Below are positions 1 through 4,956 of a DNA stretch of 8,758 nt, piece after piece. Each line of letters opens with the position of its first letter. The first letter of the stretch is position 1. Below the pieces are notes generated by a model. It worked only from the letters and a program-made list of their open reading frames with translations. It had not been told where the DNA came from and did no database searches. The DNA is from Candidatus Helarchaeota archaeon (GTDB lineage: Archaea; Asgardarchaeota; Lokiarchaeia; Helarchaeales; HEL-GB-A): the NCBI GenBank assembly GCA_013375405.1, contig JABXJU010000188.1, forward strand, positions 1 through 8,758, written 5' to 3'. The position numbers and the translations under genes were made by a program.

Positions 1-12
1 CTCTTCCGATCT
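1..12. other. Illumina adapter remnant at left end
   Basis: The first 12 bases, CTCTTCCGATCT, are the 3' end of the standard Illumina adapter. They precede the trpB2 reading frame directly and are the reverse complement of the bases at the right end. They are technical, not genomic, and mean the left end is an untrimmed read end. Confidence 0.95.
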
Positions 13-245
13 GGTCTCCATAATCGATAAATTTCACGGACTTCCGCAGGAATATCAATGAATCGTTCGGCGCTCATCTCTTGCATGACTAATTCCTTGG
101 CGAAAAGTGCCATCAACATCTCAGGATTGACGGGTTCTTTCGTTTTTGCATCGATGGGAGGCGATAATGGTTTCGGGAGATCGGGATTGATGTTGTACCA
201 TTGTTTAGGTATCTCATTTTCATCTAAAAGAAATTTATTAGACAT
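13..245 (-). CDS. trpB: Tryptophan synthase beta chain, TrpB2 type (N-terminal fragment)
   Basis: PLP-dependent enzyme that joins indole and serine to make tryptophan. The TrpB2 branch, common in archaea, is thought to work without the usual TrpA partner, for example in indole salvage. Only the first 77 residues are present. They read [19 protein letters not shown] at the start, and further on show [19 protein letters not shown] and [13 protein letters not shown]. This LDExEIPxxWYN...ELVxQE...[14 protein letters not shown] pattern is characteristic of TrpB2 N-termini and is absent from TrpB1. The frame runs into the adapter at the contig end, so the PLP lysine and the rest of the enzyme are missing. 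The start is the ATG at 245-243, with AGGAG (minus strand, 259-255) nine bases upstream. The gene is divergent from an HTH-ACT regulator, which suggests local control. Family assignment is from remembered pattern, not a search. Confidence 0.9.
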
Positions 246-252
246 TTTTTTA

Positions 253-259
253 TGCTCCT
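253..259 (-). promoter_or_regulatory. Ribosome binding site of trpB2
   Basis: The minus strand reads AGGAGCA just upstream of an A-rich spacer and the ATG at 245. This strong Shine-Dalgarno fixes the trpB2 start and implies that the transcript has a leader. Confidence 0.75.
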
Positions 260-275
260 ATACTTTTATAATTAA

Positions 276-346
276 TCAAGAAATGTACTATAATGTAGCT
301 TATTTGTCGAAAAATGTATTTATTAACTTATTTGTTGAGAAATACA
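276..346. promoter_or_regulatory. Three repeated operator-like motifs between trpB2 and the ACT regulator
   Basis: A 12-base motif occurs three times on the plus strand: TCAAGAAATGTA (276-287), TCGAAAAATGTA (307-318) and TTGAGAAATACA (335-346). The last two sit inside a longer direct repeat that shares CTTATTTGT (299-307 and 327-335), with a period of 28 bases; the first two are 31 bases apart. Spacing near three helical turns in a divergent promoter is typical of regulator binding sites. The minus-strand TATA-like stretch TACATTATAGTA (297-286) overlaps the first copy and could serve trpB2. The natural candidate ligand is the neighbouring HTH-ACT protein; that is inference. Confidence 0.4.
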
Positions 347-376
347 CATTATTAGTTTAGGATAGTTTAGTAATTC

Positions 377-388
377 TTAAATATAAAA
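377..388 (+). promoter_or_regulatory. TATA-box-like element before the ACT regulator
   Basis: TTAAATATAAAA resembles an archaeal TATA box. Its centre lies about 20 bases before the ATG at 403, so a start 22-27 bases downstream would give a leaderless or almost leaderless mRNA. That fits the lack of a strong ribosome binding site; only a weak GGT is seen at 397-399. Confidence 0.4.
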
Positions 389-402
389 AGCAAGTTGGTC
401 GT

Positions 403-903
403 ATGTGGAATAAAATTGAAAAGTTTTTTATTAAAAATCCCAAAAAATTAAAAATTATTCGGACTATTCTCGAATTTGGGTTATCTATAAAGGAAAATAA
501 AAGGATCTATTGCGGATCTATAGAAATTCCTTATTCAAAAATTGCGAATGCTCTTAACGTTGATCGCAGAGTGGTGATCAATACAATTGATTTAGTACTT
601 GCTGATAAATATCTAAAAAGAATTTTTTCGAAAATTAAACCCGCAGGACCTTCCTTCCAAGACATTGCAAAGGAAAATGAATTTGGTGTAGTTGAAATCT
701 CTGCAGAACCTAAGACCGTGGGTATTATTGCTAAAGTTTCAGAATTGATTGCCAAAGAAAGGGTAAGTATTCGCCAAATAATTGCACAGGACCCGGAATT
801 ATACCCTGACCCTAAGCTAATAATTATTACAGAAAAGCCTATAACAGATATTACAAAGAAATTCCTTGAGATACCTGGCATTGATAGCGTATCGATTTTT
901 TAA
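403..903 (+). CDS. HTH-ACT regulator of amino acid metabolism (COG2150-like)
   Basis: Predicted archaeal transcriptional regulator of 166 residues. The N-terminal part (about 1-80) is basic and helical, with a helix-turn-helix-like stretch around residues 43-72 (IPYSKIANALNVDRRVVINT). The C-terminal part (about 96-166, FGVVEISAEPKTVGIIAKVS onward, ending PGIDSVSIF) has the beta-alpha-beta layout of an ACT domain, which usually binds an amino acid. The order HTH then ACT matches the archaeal family described as a predicted regulator of amino acid metabolism. It is divergent from trpB2, so tryptophan or a related metabolite is a reasonable guess for the ligand; the sequence does not show this. 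A tiny zinc-site gene follows 11 bases after its stop and is probably co-transcribed. The ATG at 403 is preceded by a TATA-like element but no strong Shine-Dalgarno. Confidence 0.8.
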   Translation: MWNKIEKFFIKNPKKLKIIRTILEFGLSIKENKRIYCGSIEIPYSKIANALNVDRRVVINTIDLVLADKYLKRIFSKIKPAGPSFQDIAKENEFGVVEISAEPKTVGIIAKVSELIAKERVSIRQIIAQDPELYPDPKLIIITEKPITDITKKFLEIPGIDSVSIF

Positions 904-914
904 AAGGTGAATTT

Positions 915-1064
915 ATGTCCTATAAATGTTCTGTGATGAATTGCCAGAAGGAGTTGAAAGAAGGCGAGGGAAAAATTATTGGCGGAAAGCCATATTGTAC
1001 TGAATGTGCGATTTTTTTAATTAAAGAAGAGTTATTTAAAGCTGGCATTCCACGTCTGCGATAG
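915..1064 (+). CDS. 49-residue zinc-site mini-protein
   Basis: Short gene encoding MSYKCSVMNCQKELKEGEG, then a GGKPYCTECA motif, and ending GIPRLR before TAG. Cysteines 5, 10, 28 and 31 (C-x4-C...C-x2-C) form a likely four-cysteine zinc site. The GKPYC-x2-C half resembles LIM or treble-clef knuckles. Evidence that it is real: a good Shine-Dalgarno (GGTGA, 906-910) lies four bases before the ATG, it follows the HTH-ACT gene by 11 bases, and a T-rich hairpin lies just after its stop. The C-terminal half (residues 32-49) is probably one helix. It may be a protein-protein or nucleic-acid binding accessory of the regulator. I do not recognise a named family. Confidence 0.7.
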   Translation: MSYKCSVMNCQKELKEGEGKIIGGKPYCTECAIFLIKEELFKAGIPRLR

Positions 1065-1073
1065 CTAATCCTG

Positions 1074-1096
1074 CAAAAAAAATCTTTTCTTTTTTG
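1074..1096 (+). terminator. T-rich terminator after the ACT regulator operon
   Basis: CAAAAAA (1074-1080) and TTTTTTG (1090-1096) are perfect inverted arms around a 9-base loop. The stretch ends in a run of six T, 10-32 bases after the zinc mini-protein stop. T-tracts end transcription in archaea, so this is a fair terminator call. Confidence 0.5.
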
Positions 1097-1117
1097 ATGA
1101 GATTCTAAAATTTCCGC

Positions 1118-1155
1118 AAAATTTTAAGAGTAAGTTTATACTCTGATAAAATTTT
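1118..1155. repeat. Imperfect hairpin, AT-rich
   Basis: Left arm AAAATTTTAAGAGTA (1118-1132) pairs with right arm TACTCTGATAAAATTTT (1139-1155) around a 6-base loop, with a 2-base bulge. A further AAAATTT copy at 1107-1113 could compete for the pairing. It may extend the terminator region or belong to a leader; function unknown. Confidence 0.45.
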
Positions 1156-1230
1156 ATGAGACATTTCGCTAACCTTGGCCCTTACTTTTTAGATATCGAA
1201 CTAGTTAATTTATTGAAATAATGTTTTTAT

Positions 1231-1319
1231 TTCAGAACCAATAATAAAAGGTAGATTAATAACCTTTGAAAATTAGTACGAGGTTAACATATTTCAACAA
1301 AATCAATCGGTTCTGTGAA
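1231..1319. promoter_or_regulatory. Nested inverted repeats upstream of the GTPase gene
   Basis: An outer imperfect inverted pair, TTCAGAACCAAT (1231-1242) and ATCGGTTCTGTGAA (1306-1319), frames two overlapping inner hairpins. AAAGGT (1247-1252) can pair with ACCTTT (1262-1267). TAACCT (1260-1265) can instead pair with AGGTTA (1281-1286). The two inner stems exclude each other. This could be a structured 5' leader or an operator cluster for the Rab-like GTPase gene. I see no match to a known riboswitch, and no convincing TATA box could be assigned. Confidence 0.35.
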
Positions 1320-1340
1320 AAATAAAAGGAGCAAAGTGCC

Positions 1341-1862
1341 TTGGGATCATTTAAATTGAAAATGTTGTTGCTGGGAGATGCAGCAGTTGGTAAAACAAGT
1401 TTAATTAAACAATATATCAAAGGGAGTTTTGCCAAGGATTATAAAATGACCATTGGAACTGACATTTTCACTAAAGATGTTGTTACTGATGAACATACAA
1501 TTACACTAAGTATTTGGGACATAGCGGGTCAGGACAGATTCAAATTTTTCCGTCAATCATTCTATCGAGGCGCATCTGGAGCGATGGTCGTTTTCGACCT
1601 CACACGCTACCCTACATTTAATCCTAATGTAGTCAATTGGCTCAAGGAACTATGGGGATTCACTGGGCGTATCCCAATCATTCTTATCGGAAATAAAGTG
1701 GATCTTGCTGACCTCCGGAACGTTCGAGAAAGTGATGTAAAGAACTTTGCAGATAAAATTCCGTGTAGTTATATCGAGACCTCAGCTAAAACCGGTATAC
1801 ACGTGGATGAATCTTTTAAGGAAATAGCTACTGGTATGTTAAGTAAGATGCTTAGAACTTAG
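1341..1862 (+). CDS. Rab-like small GTPase
   Basis: Ras-superfamily GTPase of 173 residues with every nucleotide-binding motif. G1 P-loop is GDAAVGKTS (12-20), switch I threonine is T37 in MTIGTD, G3 is WDIAGQD (59-65) with the catalytic glutamine Q64, G4 is NKVD (118-121) and G5 is TSAK (147-150). The WDxAGQxRF and FYRGASGAMVVFDLT stretches are Rab-like. It should therefore bind and hydrolyse GTP as a molecular switch. The C-terminus, SKMLRT, has no cysteine, so eukaryote-style prenylation is not possible and membrane attachment, if any, must come from a partner. The start is the TTG at 1341, with AGGAG (1327-1331) nine bases upstream; the next ATG (1362) would leave only four residues before the P-loop. 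Such eukaryote-like GTPases are abundant in Asgard archaea. The effector is unknown, and no longin or roadblock regulator is adjacent. Confidence 0.93.
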   Translation: MGSFKLKMLLLGDAAVGKTSLIKQYIKGSFAKDYKMTIGTDIFTKDVVTDEHTITLSIWDIAGQDRFKFFRQSFYRGASGAMVVFDLTRYPTFNPNVVNWLKELWGFTGRIPIILIGNKVDLADLRNVRESDVKNFADKIPCSYIETSAKTGIHVDESFKEIATGMLSKMLRT

Positions 1863-1885
1863 GATAAGACTATTTTACGGACCTT

Positions 1886-1901
1886 AACAAAATTTTTTGT
1901 T
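1886..1901. terminator. Bidirectional hairpin between convergent genes
   Basis: AACAAAA (1886-1892) and TTTTGTT (1895-1901) are perfect inverted arms. The hairpin lies between the stops of the Rab-like GTPase and the PDCD5 gene and is rich in T on both strands, so it can serve as a terminator for either. Confidence 0.5.
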
Positions 1902-1902
1902 T

Positions 1903-1916
1903 TAATATCGATATTA
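1903..1916. repeat. 14-base perfect palindrome
   Basis: TAATATCGATATTA equals its own reverse complement. It lies directly between the terminator hairpin and the PDCD5 stop codon. It is probably part of the convergent terminator region; a protein-binding site is possible. Confidence 0.4.
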
Positions 1917-1918
1917 TT

Positions 1919-2302
1919 TTATTTCTTCTTAGTCAATTCTGAGGCAATATCCGTGTAATCTGTCCCAGATCGTTTAATCTTTATGTTCGGCCCGATCCCA
2001 CTAAGTTTTCGATCAATTAAAATAAGTTCCTCTTTGTTTAGTTTTGTTTGCAATTTACCAGTTTGAACTAGATATTGGAGAATTTCAAGTATTCGGTTTG
2101 CAATCATTGGACGCTGAGGAACTATTTGGGTATTATAATAATCCAACGCTGCCGGCATCATTATTATTTTGAGGAATTGATCAATTTTCTCTGTTTCATT
2201 CTTTTTTAATTCTTCTTCTTTCTTTTGTGATTCAATTCGCTTCATTATTTGTGCCACTTTTTTATGACGAAGGCGTTCCAATTCATCTTGTTCATCGGGC
2301 AT
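1919..2302 (-). CDS. PDCD5-family DNA-binding protein
   Basis: Archaeal homologue of eukaryotic PDCD5/TFAR19, 127 residues. The plan matches the family: a charged N-terminal helix (about 1-40, LERLRHKKVAQIMKRIESQK then a lysine/glutamate-rich stretch), followed by a compact helical core (about 41-100, with MMPAALDYYNTQIVPQRP and QTGKLQTKLNKEELILIDRK), then a basic tail. In archaea these are usually called DNA-binding proteins; the eukaryotic member also binds the CCT chaperonin. Its cellular role here is unproven. It carries about 16 extra residues after the usual KIKR end (SGTDYTDIASELTKKK). The gene stands alone here, although in many archaea it neighbours ribosomal protein genes. Start ATG at 2302-2300, preceded on the minus strand by AAGGAAG. 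Convergent with the GTPase and divergent from the zinc-ribbon repeat gene. Confidence 0.85.
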   Translation of the reverse strand: MPDEQDELERLRHKKVAQIMKRIESQKKEEELKKNETEKIDQFLKIIMMPAALDYYNTQIVPQRPMIANRILEILQYLVQTGKLQTKLNKEELILIDRKLSGIGPNIKIKRSGTDYTDIASELTKKK

Positions 2303-2349
2303 ATTAATTCTTCTTCCTTTTTTTATAATTCAAAATGCTGCATCAACTG

Positions 2350-2361
2350 TTAAATAATAAA
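2350..2361 (-). promoter_or_regulatory. TATA-like element for PDCD5
   Basis: The minus strand reads TTTATTATTTAA, about 50 bases upstream of the PDCD5 ATG. A start about 25 bases downstream would leave a short leader that still includes the AAGGAAG ribosome binding site. The composition is AT-rich, so chance matches are common. Confidence 0.3.
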
Positions 2362-2396
2362 TTAATACTATTATTTTATTTTTTCCAATATTTGAA

Positions 2397-2422
2397 AATT
2401 GATGTAATCGTTACTTTCAATT
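2397..2422. promoter_or_regulatory. 26-base near-palindrome, candidate operator
   Basis: Left arm AATTGATGTAA (2397-2407) and right arm TTACTTTCAATT (2411-2422) flank a TCG centre and pair with one bulged base (AATTGA/TCAATT and GTAA/TTAC). Its position between two divergent genes suits a transcription factor site. Confidence 0.4.
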
Positions 2423-2467
2423 ATTTGTGCAGTATAATTCAAGATCTTTTAAGTTACCTTTCCTCCC

Positions 2468-2485
2468 TTTGTTTAAATGAACAAA
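2468..2485. promoter_or_regulatory. 18-base palindrome upstream of the TATA box
   Basis: TTTGTTTAAATGAACAAA has 8-base arms with one mismatch around a 2-base centre. It ends 23 bases before the TATA box at 2509, a usual place for an archaeal activator or repressor site. Confidence 0.4.
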
Positions 2486-2500
2486 CAATTTTGAAAAGAT

Positions 2501-2518
2501 AAAAAAAATATATAAATA
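2501..2518 (+). promoter_or_regulatory. TATA box and A-rich BRE for the zinc-ribbon repeat gene
   Basis: TATATAAATA (2509-2518) directly follows an eight-A run, the classic archaeal BRE plus TATA layout. Transcription would start near 2539-2543, giving a leader of roughly 85 bases. Confidence 0.55.
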
Positions 2519-2625
2519 ATAGAAATTGGAAATCTTCTATTACCAAGTACATAATAAAATTTCTCACAGTCATTATTATTTTAAGAATTTTAAACGAAAA
2601 AAAGTATGTATTGGGGATAGTAAAT

Positions 2626-4776
2626 ATGCCAGACCGAAAACCTACTTGGCTCCGATTGCCTTGTACTCGTTGTGCGAATGAAATTCCAGAATTAATCGAA
2701 GGTGTAACATTAAGATGCTTAATGTGCGGAGCAGATAATACTTTTTATGAAAGTAGACGGTTTTTAGAGAAAAAAGCCAAGGAGATGTTTGGAGAGACAC
2801 CCTCAATTGAATTCATTGAGGACCCAAACAAGCGGGTAAATACTCTTAATGAACGACTCAGTAAAATTCAAAATGCATTTCAAAAAATGGAACCTGATTA
2901 TCAAGAAATAGAAAAGCATGCTATTGTTGCCACCCCCCTTGAAAAATATGGGGTAAGCGGACGTAAAATTATGCAAATGGTGCAAGAATACAACTTTTTA
3001 GCCGTACTCACCAAGAATTATTGCCTCCCGCTACCCATGACGGTTGAGGAATCCACTCCATCACAGGAAATGTTTTATACGTGCGCTTTTCGGGGTTTAA
3101 TCTTCTTGGGAACATATCACACCATTGAGGCGAGAAGGGCGACTGTAAATACGGAGGCTACAAGATTATACGATACTGCAGCTCGAAATTTTGCGAAAGC
3201 TTCAGATATCGCAACTCAAGCTATAAATGCAGGATTTGGGACTTTTCGTACCAAAAAAGCACTCGCAGATGCGGTGAATAATTACTCCACAGGATTAGCT
3301 TCTATTACTCGTGGAAATCCAGATTATGCTACTCGTAAATTCAAGCAAGTTCGTTCGCTTTTAGAAGATATTATTACACGCGAATCCCGTGCGAAAATTG
3401 ACCATGTCCGCGTGGGTATGATTGTTTCGCTTCAACCTTCTGTTAAAATGATTCTAAAACAACTAAAGGATGGGACGAAGGTCCGCGAAACTTCAAAGGT
3501 CCGACTTTACCCACTCGATAAAAGTAAAGAAATAATCGATACAGTTCGGGGCGCAAAAGATTGGGTTGAAAAGCAAAAGGAACGCTTTGACGGGATTATG
3601 GATTTCTACAAACGTTTGAATTATGGCGAAAAATTAGACTATATGAAACGTTATAATGACCGCTTTGATGAATTTTTTGGTAGTATTAAAGTTATTTATG
3701 ACGATACAGTTCGAGAAATAGTTGGTAATCTTTCCGAAGAATATAATTTTAAAGCTAGTCAATTATTCCGTCGACTAGAAAGCGCTGCTAAAACCGCAGT
3801 TTTACCAGGTGAAAGTACTCGAGAACAATTTGAGGAAGGGCGTAAAGAACTTGAAGCTATTGATGAACTCTTTAAATCAGTCATGGTAACACTCCTTAAT
3901 TCGATGTATTCACAAAAAGGCATAAAGAGTGCCGATTATACCAGTGAGGCTGATGTTGCTATAAAGCAAGCTCATCTTACATTTGATGATTTAGTTCGTA
4001 CTGCTGTTACGCAATTAATCCTTGATTATGATGAAAGCACTCAACGCATTTTTGATCGTCTATCACCCATTGCAGATTCAGCAAAACTTCCAGGAGAAGA
4101 CGTAGTTGAACAATTTAGGGATTCAAGAGCCGAACTTGATTCTCTCGGGTTTACTATTTCCTCACTTGTAGATGTTTCATATACGGTAAAACGGAAAGAA
4201 TTTACAGACCGCATACAAGCTGTTCAAAAACGTCAACGGAGTCAATTCGATACTATTATTCGTAGAGCTGTTATTAATTTAATTGGAGATTATGGCGTCA
4301 TAGGAAAGAAAATAGTTATTACTGCTGTTCCTGTTGCACGTGCTGCAGGTGCTCTTGGAGATCGAGCTCTTGACCAAATGCAAGAATGCAAGAGGGACAT
4401 TGACTCTACTGATGAATCCTTAGAAAATACAATTAGTCAACTGCTGGCTGTTGGCTTCAATGTGAAAAGAACTGAATTTCACGATAACATAATTGAGGCT
4501 CAATTCAATCGCGACCGAGATTTTGTTGATAGCGTAAGAACTGCTGTACAATCGTTACTGACCTTTACAGCCATGCCACGCTGGAAAATGATCAGAATTC
4601 GAAAAGATATCACCAAAAAAGGTGAGTCGGCAATGGCAAAGGGAAAATATGCAATCGCTGCACGTTTCTTTGCTGATGCTGCGAAAATAAGCCAAGAATT
4701 AGGCGAGATGGAACGTGCAAAGGAACTTGAAGAGCGAGCACGTGGAATGGAACGCTTGGCTTCCATGATCGGATAA
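2626..4776 (+). CDS. Zinc-ribbon protein with tandem helical repeats, unknown function
   Basis: Large cytoplasmic-looking protein of 716 residues that I cannot assign to a named family. Residues 13-34 form a zinc ribbon: C13-x2-C16 (CTRC) and C31-x2-C34 (CLMC). The rest is almost wholly helical and charged, with no signal peptide or membrane segment. From about residue 358 there are three full repeats of about 88-95 residues, then the beginning of a fourth, starting at YDDTVREIV, FDDLVRTAV, FDTIIRRAV and FVDSVRTAV. Each full copy carries an LPGE-like turn and a QFxxxRxELD-like helix. The C-terminus (about 666-709, AMAKGKYAIAARFFADAAKI then LGEMERAKELEERA) looks like a TPR helix pair. A scaffold that binds proteins or nucleic acids is a fair guess. 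The ATG at 2626 is chosen, with a weak G-rich stretch (2613-2617) upstream; an in-frame TTG at 2611 would add five residues. Transcribed from the TATA box at 2509. Confidence 0.85.
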   Translation: MPDRKPTWLRLPCTRCANEIPELIEGVTLRCLMCGADNTFYESRRFLEKKAKEMFGETPSIEFIEDPNKRVNTLNERLSKIQNAFQKMEPDYQEIEKHAIVATPLEKYGVSGRKIMQMVQEYNFLAVLTKNYCLPLPMTVEESTPSQEMFYTCAFRGLIFLGTYHTIEARRATVNTEATRLYDTAARNFAKASDIATQAINAGFGTFRTKKALADAVNNYSTGLASITRGNPDYATRKFKQVRSLLEDIITRESRAKIDHVRVGMIVSLQPSVKMILKQLKDGTKVRETSKVRLYPLDKSKEIIDTVRGAKDWVEKQKERFDGIMDFYKRLNYGEKLDYMKRYNDRFDEFFGSIKVIYDDTVREIVGNLSEEYNFKASQLFRRLESAAKTAVLPGESTREQFEEGRKELEAIDELFKSVMVTLLNSMYSQKGIKSADYTSEADVAIKQAHLTFDDLVRTAVTQLILDYDESTQRIFDRLSPIADSAKLPGEDVVEQFRDSRAELDSLGFTISSLVDVSYTVKRKEFTDRIQAVQKRQRSQFDTIIRRAVINLIGDYGVIGKKIVITAVPVARAAGALGDRALDQMQECKRDIDSTDESLENTISQLLAVGFNVKRTEFHDNIIEAQFNRDRDFVDSVRTAVQSLLTFTAMPRWKMIRIRKDITKKGESAMAKGKYAIAARFFADAAKISQELGEMERAKELEERARGMERLASMIG
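3697..4560 (+). repeat. Tandem ~90-residue protein repeats
   Basis: Repeat units inside the zinc-ribbon protein begin at 3697, 3982, 4246 and 4522 (spacing 95, 88 and 92 codons). The last is cut short before the TPR-like end. The match is clear at protein level (for example DRLSPIADSAKLPGE against RRLESAAKTAVLPGE), but the DNA has diverged, so the duplications are old. Confidence 0.7.
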
Positions 4777-4809
4777 TTTATCCACTCCTTTTTCTTATCC
4801 ATTTTTTTT
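4771..4809 (+). terminator. Terminator after the zinc-ribbon repeat gene
   Basis: GGATAA (4771-4776), which contains the TAA stop codon, can pair with TTATCC at 4778-4783 or with a second copy at 4795-4800. The second copy is followed by a run of eight T (4802-4809). Stem plus T-tract suits an intrinsic-type or T-tract terminator. Confidence 0.55.
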
Positions 4810-4898
4810 AAAACTTAAATCGAACTGCTCATACTTTAGGAAAGTAAATTTCAATGCCCTTCTTAACTTCTATTCCCCTCATAAAAAAAATGAAAACC

Positions 4899-4918
4899 AA
4901 AAATTTTTAATCATATAC
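4899..4918 (+). promoter_or_regulatory. Possible BRE/TATA for the AdoMet synthetase gene
   Basis: CCAAAAATTTTTAATCATAT sits about 40-55 bases before the ATG at 4957, and a start about 25 bases downstream would leave a short leader. The whole stretch is AT-rich, so the exact box is uncertain. Confidence 0.3.
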
Positions 4919-4956
4919 TTGAATTATAATTTAAAATTTCGTAGATGTGAATAAAC

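Larger units (their letters stand above)
2303..2625. other. Divergent intergenic region, PDCD5 / zinc-ribbon gene
   Basis: This stretch holds no convincing gene in any frame. It is strongly AT-rich and contains a weak minus-strand TATA candidate for PDCD5 (2361-2350), two palindromes (2397-2422 and 2468-2485), a strong plus-strand TATA box (2509-2518) and an untranslated leader of roughly 85 bases before the ATG at 2626. Confidence 0.6.

Noticed and set aside
299..346. Start of a CRISPR array in the 28-base-period direct repeat
   Set aside because: There are only two long copies with several mismatches, almost no spacer between them, and no cas genes.
58..360. 100-codon plus-strand open frame
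   Set aside because: It lies antisense to the clearly recognised trpB2 N-terminus and runs through its promoter region; there is no ribosome binding site or family resemblance.
531..881. 116-codon minus-strand open frame
   Set aside because: It lies entirely antisense to the HTH-ACT regulator, which has recognisable domains.
1107..1155. Transcription attenuator built on three AAAATTT copies
   Set aside because: The copies are low-complexity AT sequence and lie too far from the GTPase start to link to it with confidence; kept only as a hairpin feature.
1336..1338. GTG as an alternative start of the GTPase
   Set aside because: It is out of frame with the GTPase; TTG at 1341 is in frame and well placed after AGGAG.
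4500..4802. 100-codon minus-strand open frame at the end of the zinc-ribbon gene
   Set aside because: It is antisense to the TPR-like C-terminus; the serine/arginine-rich composition is a by-product of the opposite strand.
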